Source: Lepidodermella squamata (lineage: Eukaryota > Gastrotricha). Taken from it: 64,000 nt of DNA. Location: the NCBI GenBank assembly GCA_047495785.1, contig JBLDXI010000038.1, positions 682,001 to 746,000 on the forward strand. Reading direction: 5' to 3'. Within the stretch, counting starts at the first letter, position 1, and each line of letters starts with the position of its first letter. The notes beneath the pieces are model-generated. The model saw nothing but the letters and a program-made list of their open reading frames with translations. It had not been told where the DNA came from and did not search any database. Of this stretch, positions 55,895 through 64,000 are shown piece by piece. The translations under genes and the position numbers were made by a program.

Positions 55895-57600
55895 TTAAAA
55901 AGGCGCCGAGTCACTAATCATTTCTTCAGAAGGCGAACGCTTGGCACCTTTAGCACGTTTAAAATCGCTGTTCAGACCAGCGCGAAGATTAATAGAAGTA
56001 GGATTATTATTGTCGCGATCTAATAAAGTTATTCTTTTAGATAAAATATTTTGCAAAATTTTCACAATTGGCTGTACAAATTCCAGATTAGGTGGATAAG
56101 AAGGATTTTTCACAATTAAAGCCTTGTGCAAAATATCTGCGAACTCTTTTTGATACCAGATTTGGCGGTAGGGCGCAGAAATCGCCTCGCGAACAAGAGC
56201 TAGTACGTGCACGTTCGGCTTGACAAGGCCGCCGCGGCTCAGCCATACTTCGGGTTGACTGTTGTCCGGCTCCAGTTTCAGCTGGCGGGTGATATAACCG
56301 GCGACGCTAGCCGTAGAGCGATCGTCGGTGACGAGTTCGGCTGGCAATTCGACGCGCAAAAGCGGCTCGATTCGATTATCGATTTTCGAGAGTTGTTTCA
56401 GTTTTCGAGCAGTAGCGATTTTGAGGCTCTTGATTTTGTGCCGTTGCACATTCGCGCCTTTCGAAATGCCGAAATTTGACCCAACGTACCGTAGAACCGC
56501 GATTCGCTGAAGCAGCCGAGCCATCGTAGGGTGACGAGCTCCGCCCAACCCACACCGGACTTGGCTGAATAGCTGTTCTAGAGGGCCGCTGTTGAAGCGT
56601 GCCGTTAAGACGTATTCAACACCTTCGCCCAGCAACTTCTCCGTCAAACGAACGATGGCTTCGGTCGAAGTGAGAATGCCGTCGAAGGTTTGGGTCGACA
56701 ACTTGTTCTCCGGATTTTTCTGGGCACCCTGTCGGTCGCGGAGCCAGGTGCAGAAATCTCGGAGCCAGGTCAAGCGAGGGTCATTGACGCTGCGAAACGG
56801 GGCGAGGTTGTTGTTGCGCTTGCCAAGAAACCCGTAGCAGGAATTGATGTTGAGGATGTCGAACCACTTGTTGATCATCGAAATCACTGGCGCCATGGCT
56901 TGGGCATGTTGATAAAGAGGATGACCGGGCTGGAACTCGGATCGGCAGGCCTGAGCCATGGATTCGCTGAGAACTTCGGCCGCTCGAGCAACGCTCATTT
57001 TCAGCGAGTTATTCGATAGAATTTTCCGGATGTTGGTCGGATTGAATTTCTTATAGAGTCGCAAAATTCGGCGCGAATCGATGTTGAGGATGGCGTCGAA
57101 AACTTGCCACAGAAACCGCGAGCCATGGTCGTCTAATTCCCAAGATTTCTTTGTTAGATTGTTGCGAAGAGTCTGAAAAATTAATAATATTTTATTAATT
57201 CAAATTTCAAAATAATCCAACAAAATTCGGGAAAATTTAAAAAAAATTGAGAAATATTTTGAAATATTACCTATACCTTGAGCAGATGAGGAACGTCGAA
57301 AATGACCTCGAGAGCTTCGCCGCGGGCGTTTAGAATCGGAATCGACCGGAATCGACCGGAAATGACCCAACGCAAATGGCCAACGGCGACTCGACAAACC
57401 GCAACATGATGCACAGCGCCTTGGTTGCGGCCTCGTCCGGGTTGTCAGCAGCTCGGCCTACAACCATACCGTCGCCTACGACTTCGGTTTTGCCGTTGAC
57501 TGAGACCTCGTCGATTTCGACACCGAAAAAGAGATCAACGTGGCCGGCGAATTACCGGTTATCCGGATTGGATGACTCATGACGCCGGATAACAACCACA
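55895..57600 (-). pseudogene. P-element/THAP9-like transposase, copy 2
   Basis: The large 3' exon (57172-55895) is open for 426 codons. It starts TLRNNLTKKSWELDDHGSRF, with the conserved RTAEVL-type region (RAAEVLSESMAQAC), then NKWFDILN, then TQTFDGILTSTEAIVRLTEK and RFNSGPLEQLFSQVRCGLGG, a hallmark of P/THAP9 transposases. A 104-nt intron (57173-57276) joins it to an exon ending GEALEVIFDVPHLLK. Further upstream a second frame reads FFGVEIDEVSVNGK and ATKALCIMLRF. The frames do not agree around a tandem 10-bp duplication (GAATCGACCG, 57337-57356), and no start or THAP domain is seen, so the 5' end is damaged. Confidence 0.8.
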
Positions 57601-58173
57601 TCCGAGTGTTATCGGTGGATATCGATGTATATTCGCCTTCCAGCCCGCTGTTCCGGTCTTTGAACGCGCCTCTGGCCTGCTAGCCTTCAAGCTGATATTA
57701 ATCGTGATATTCACCCATGATATTCACCCGAATATTACATCATATTATCCTGTAATATTTCGGGTTTTTGTTGGATAGACCTGCATTATTCTCAAGCTTG
57801 TAAGGTAGGTCGCTGCAATTAAACCGGTCAATAACCTTAATATTATGATAATTGATCTATGTAGGATCTTGGCTTTCCGCGACATATAAGCACAAAAGTT
57901 GAAGTAAAGCAGTCAAAATATGGTCAACATATCCTTATCCCGTCCTGAAAACCATGCGAAAAAAATCGGCGACTCAAGCTTTAAATGGGGCGACATTATT
58001 TATTTTAAGGCGGCGTATTTCAAAATGCGCGCGGCTTAGCGTGTTGCAGCGCGGCGTTGCGTGAACGTGGGCGCGGATTACGCAACCAGCGCGCACTTGT
58101 TTATTAAAGGGCGCAAAACTGGGGCGCACTTATTTAATTTTGGGCGACAGATTTGTACCCACCCGAATTATTT

Positions 58174-60119
58174 TGTTTCCTCCTTCCGATTCTCGGCAAT
58201 TTCTTCCTTCGCAGGAACGTAATGGCGAGTGCAGCTGTATTTGAACTCAATAACACAAAAAAGACAAAACCGGAATCAAGTTAACGTTTTATTTTATTCA
58301 TCGTGAAATAGCGAAAGTGAATACGAACATAAATCGAAAATAAACATAAAATGTGATCAATAACGTGCAATAGTTACAGTGCCAAACAAAAATTTGAAGC
58401 GATTCGGAGAAAAATTCATACCTACAAACCTCAATACTTTTGCAGTAATAATAACGGCAATTGAAATATGCTAAAATGGAAAACAGTTAACAAGAAAATA
58501 GAAATCTGCATTAGGGCCGTTTGAAGTCATTTTGAAATCCATTTTCTAGGAGGTCGGGTATGCGGTCTAGAAGCCGAGATGTGAATCTGTAAGAACATAC
58601 AATTTATTCGAATATCTGCGAAAAAAACGGGAACACGAACCGCTCAAGTTACGGAATTTCTATCAACAGCACTCACGATCATTTCTCATCGTCAAGGTGT
58701 TCCTTGTGCCACTGAAAATTCATAGCTCAGAGCAGGAACCTAGAATGGTGCATCAGTTTCAGTGATAACATAAACGAAATATTTCAGGAATTTCAGGAAA
58801 TTTACAAACCTCTGCTTTCTAACAGGTCCATGGCGTCTTATTCCCAGCGATAATCGAGATATCTAGATAACAGACGGTAACAATTGAGCTCAAACAAAAT
58901 CACAAAAAAAACCTATTGATGGCATGAAACTTGAAAGCTGATAGGCAACAGTGCGATTTCCCGTCATCAAGGGCTATTCTTATACAATCGGGCTGTTGTC
59001 ATACAATTCTCTTACAGTTGAATTTCATGTTCCAGGGGAACGCGGATGTAATAACTAGAAGAGATAAAATGCAACAAATTAGGTATTGATTTAACATTTA
59101 ACATCTTCTTCTCCGATTAGGTAAAAATATGTATCCCATGGCGCCAGTTAATCATCAACAACGATGCACCATCAAAAAGCAAGTTGTCTAGCTGACTTCC
59201 TCGATAACTTGCTCCTCCGGCTTCGTGCCTTCGGTCGGGAAGCGTGTGGGCGGCGGATAAATTGGCAGGTAGATGATAGGGGGCTGATGAAAATTGTCGG
59301 GTTTGATCTCGCCTGTTCCGTCCCAGAATAGCAGAATAACGGGTTCAGGCATTATTAAAAATCAATATGGCTATCTATATGTAAGAATCAGAAAAAGGAC
59401 TGAAAAGAAAGTTAACAATAGTGCAGGAAAATATAACTGTTTAGTGATTAGATAGTCTATAGATAACGGTAGCCATAACACGAATTTACGCTCTGAGCTG
59501 TAAAACAATCGGAACGTTAACGAAGATGCATATGTCATATGATGCCTGCAACACTAGTTTTCATCAGAATCAAAACGCCGTGTTGAAGGCGCTGGTAGTA
59601 AGCAGAAAGAGTCGAATGGAGTCGAAAAACCCGAACCAGGCAGGCCTAATGCATTCAAATTATTGAAATTATGCTTGATACTATGTCAAATCAGTCTGGA
59701 TCGCCAGCCATAGGTCTGGCTGACAAAAAACATGTTCGCGTTTCGGGTAAACCCTTTTAACCGCGTCCAAGTTCAAGACACTGGAGTCGGGAAACGCGAA
59801 CTAGACTCCTATACCCAATCAAATTTAACATATTGTGCTACAATATTATCAGCTAAGCGGTCTGGATAGCTAGTTACAGGTCTGGCTGACGAGAAAACAT
59901 GATCGTCGCGAACTATTCGTCGATGTAACTATTCTAGCCCAAGGTGAAGTTCCTGGAGTCTCAAATATCCGAGCCAGACCCTAATAAAAATGTAATATGA
60001 CAAATTATGTAAGAATACTCTTAGCTAAAGGGTCTGGATGACCAGCTAAGCATGTGAGAACTTTGGATACCTCATAAAATGCGAATAAATACGGTCCAGC
60101 CCGCAAGAAGTCGAGATAA
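58174..60119. other. Right part of the MULE-like element, no gene seen
   Basis: No convincing frame. GGTCTGGCTGAC/GGTCTGGATG-type motifs recur (59696, 59722, 59860, 59881, 60030), a right-hand subterminal cluster resembling the left one. Includes the 202-bp source segment 58230-58431. Confidence 0.45.
58230..58431. repeat. 202-bp segment duplicated exactly at 60832-61033
   Basis: From GCAGCTGTATTTGAACTCAA to ATACCTACAAACCT this segment is identical by eye to 60832-61033. No coding signal. It lies inside the MULE-like element, just right of the nested P-like element. Confidence 0.9.
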
Positions 60120-60431
60120 TCAGACAAAAACCACACTCTGCATAGTGATATCGCGCCGGAAGTAAGGCCGGAACCTAGAATAAGCATCAGATATGGCGAC
60201 CTGCGGCTGCAGAGAGGCGTTGAGTTCCTTCTTCTTTCGCTCGCTCTTCGCCTTGATGATGGCGTCGTGTTTGGCCTGTTCGCGTAGGAATTCGAGCGTG
60301 GCTTGCCGGCACGCCTTTGTGGAAGCAGACAGCCTGATCTTCGCTGGTAGCTGGTTCCACCACTGGATGGCCTTGGTTGGGAACGAGCGCTGGCCTGTGG
60401 CCCGTTTAAATCGCCCGCCCAGTCTATTCAA
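60120..60431 (-). mobile_element. LINE C-terminal fragment
   Basis: The minus strand reads RATGQRSFPTKAIQWWNQLP followed by AKIRLSASTKACR. It has the SF..AI..WN.LP..IR...S pattern found at the C-terminus of LINE RT proteins. Lies inside the MULE-like element near its right end. Confidence 0.65.
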
Positions 60432-60755
60432 GGTCGCGAAATAATATAAAAAATATATTTTCTTTCATAACTCAATCAGCTATTATCAGCTAAATATATA
60501 TTTTTTTAAAATATGGTTCTGGCTAATTTCGTTCTGGCTAACTTCAGGCGGATCACCTGACTCATACTTTCCAGCTCCCCTCAGAATCACCGAAACAACT
60601 TACATCTTGCTTCTAAGTAAACCAATTAGTAAACCATCTATTTCTTCATTGAACTTGGTTGAATTGGCTGAACTGCTGAACTGCGTCTACACGTGACTGC
60701 CCTATAAGTGTGCTGGAATGCTTAACGGCATTACGATTTATGAATGAATTCTGTG

Positions 60756-61103
60756 TTTCAAGATGAGTTTTTGGGCTATTAGTAGTTTTTGAAGCTCAAG
60801 TACTCGATCCGTTTTGATCGATATTCAAATTTGCAGCTGTATTTGAACTCAATAACACAAAAAAGACAAAACCGGAATCAAGTTAACGTTTTATTTTATT
60901 CATCGTGAAATAGCGAAAGTGAATACGAACATAAATCGAAAATAAACATAAAATGTGATCAATAACGTGCAATAGTTACAGTGCCAAACAAAAATTTGAA
61001 GCGATTCGGAGAAAAATTCATACCTACAAACCTTTCAAGATGAGTTTTTGGGCTATTAGTAGTTTTTGAAGCTCAAGTACTCGATCCGTTTTGATCGATA
61101 TTC
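60756..61103. repeat. 71-bp direct repeat enclosing the copied 202-bp segment
   Basis: 60756-60826 and 61033-61103 are identical (TTTCAAGATGAGTTTTTGGG to TTTGATCGATATTC). Between them is the exact copy of 58230-58431. It lies upstream of the kinase gene and outside the MULE-like element. Confidence 0.9.
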
Positions 61104-61615
61104 TTTGTTATTGGGGCGATGGATTGATTTATCTAAGATAAAGTGTTATTATCAGTATGAAGATAGCTATCTGACATCTGGTCCGTGATCCGTTTACTTG
61201 CATTCTATATTTCTATAAGATGCATTGTATTTGCAAGTTGCAAACAGTCATAGAAAGGAAGCATGCGCTGTAGTCATCATCACCCTTATTCCTCATTGAC
61301 CTTCTGTCTGAGCGCCTAGCCCAGTTCGGGTTGAAAAATATGATGTTCGATCTGTTTTACTGCTGCGTAGTGCTATATCTCCTGCCTAAGTTGTGCAATT
61401 TTTGTGATCTTGTAGATCTTTCATTGCTTCCTTCGCATGCACATACTTAATCTCATGAACTTATATTATCTGTTGTCATTTGGCAAGCTGATACTTGGAA
61501 TATCGCCTGAATGCATAACTGAGCTGCATAACTAAGGATTCGACTATAGCCCTTTCGCCTTCGGGCTTCTAGACGGTTGATTCTAATCATACTTCTTTTC
61601 AGATAGTTTAATATC
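61104..61615 (+). promoter_or_regulatory. 5' region of the kinase gene with a leader-intron acceptor
   Basis: No coding signal. A typical 3' splice site (TTCTAAT branch-like motif, then ACTTCTTTTCAG ending at 61602) lies 14 nt before the start codon. The kinase gene therefore probably has a non-coding first exon further upstream. No TATA-like element could be singled out. Confidence 0.45.

Positions 61616-64000
<2,385 letters not shown>

Larger units (their letters stand above)
54958..58164 (-). mobile_element. 3.2-kb P-like element nested in the MULE-like element
   Basis: Long inverted repeats of about 160-180 bp: the left starts near 54958 with CAAATCTGTCGCCC at 54966, and the right ends at 58164. 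Both are full of GTGCGCCCC/CGTCGCCCC and AATTAAATAAGTGCG motifs. The 9-bp repeat GAATTATTT flanks the element (54949-54957, 58165-58173); 8 bp is the P-element norm, and the ninth base may be chance. It contains a P-type transposase on the minus strand and a small MITE (55357-55505). It lies about 200 bp upstream of the accessory ORF start. Confidence 0.8.
48270..60549 (-). mobile_element. 12.3-kb MULE-like DNA transposon
   Basis: Both ends carry the 16-bp inverted sequence TGAAGTTAGCCAGAAC (48277-48292; complement 60531-60546). The whole is flanked by the 9-bp direct repeat GGATCACCT (48261-48269 and 60550-60558). Nine-base target duplications are typical of Mutator-like elements. Next to the inverted ends are further copies of TTAGCCAGAAC-type motifs (48307 and 60515). 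It carries the transposase gene at 50618-54001, an accessory ORF at 54147-54758, a nested P-like element (54958-58164) and a LINE fragment (60120-60431). Without the P-like element it would be about 9.1 kb. Both coding genes have lesions, so this copy is probably inactive now. Confidence 0.8.

Overview
The window looks like invertebrate animal nuclear DNA. It carries a proteasome ATPase gene, a CCR4-NOT deadenylase gene, a Numb-associated-type kinase gene and a family of PHOSPHO-type HAD phosphatases. Most introns that can be read from the sequence are tiny (about 50-70 nt, GT..AG). Transposon families typical of animals make up most of the sequence: RTE-like and other APE-type LINEs, an R2-like LINE with a restriction-like endonuclease, Gypsy-type gag-pol remnants, P-element-like transposases, a MULE-like element, TA-duplicating MITEs and a Harbinger-like MITE. 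The species cannot be decided from the sequence.

Layout. Positions 1-4.5 kb hold LINE debris, probably inside a large intron of the minus-strand PSMC2 (Rpt1) gene, whose first coding exon is at 4576-5581 and whose last roughly 100 codons are not seen in the window. A minus-strand PHOSPHO-like phosphatase follows (5773-6594). From 6.6 to 41.9 kb there is no convincing host gene. This is a 35-kb transposon block in which many insertions can be resolved by their target-site duplications (TA, TTA, TGGTC, a 15-bp LINE duplication). Four more minus-strand PHOSPHO-like paralogues (41961-45793) lie beyond the block, so it appears to split what was once one tandem array of five. A CNOT7/8-like deadenylase gene follows (46216-47418, minus).

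From 48270 to 60549 lies one 12.3-kb DNA transposon with 16-bp inverted ends and a 9-bp target duplication (GGATCACCT). It encodes a four-exon MULE-like DDE transposase and, immediately upstream, a separate small ORF that repeats the transposase's N-terminal domain and adds a zinc ribbon. A 3.2-kb P-like element with its own long inverted repeats has inserted just upstream of that small ORF. The window ends in the 5' half of an AAK1/BMP2K-like kinase gene on the plus strand (61616-64000, continuing).

The host genes are unrelated housekeeping functions: proteolysis, small phosphomonoester hydrolysis, mRNA deadenylation and clathrin-adaptor phosphorylation. They are not an operon. The most unusual material is the 12.3-kb element with its duplicated DNA-binding-like domain, the broken phosphatase array, and an exact 202-bp transposed copy flanked by a 71-bp direct repeat next to the kinase gene.
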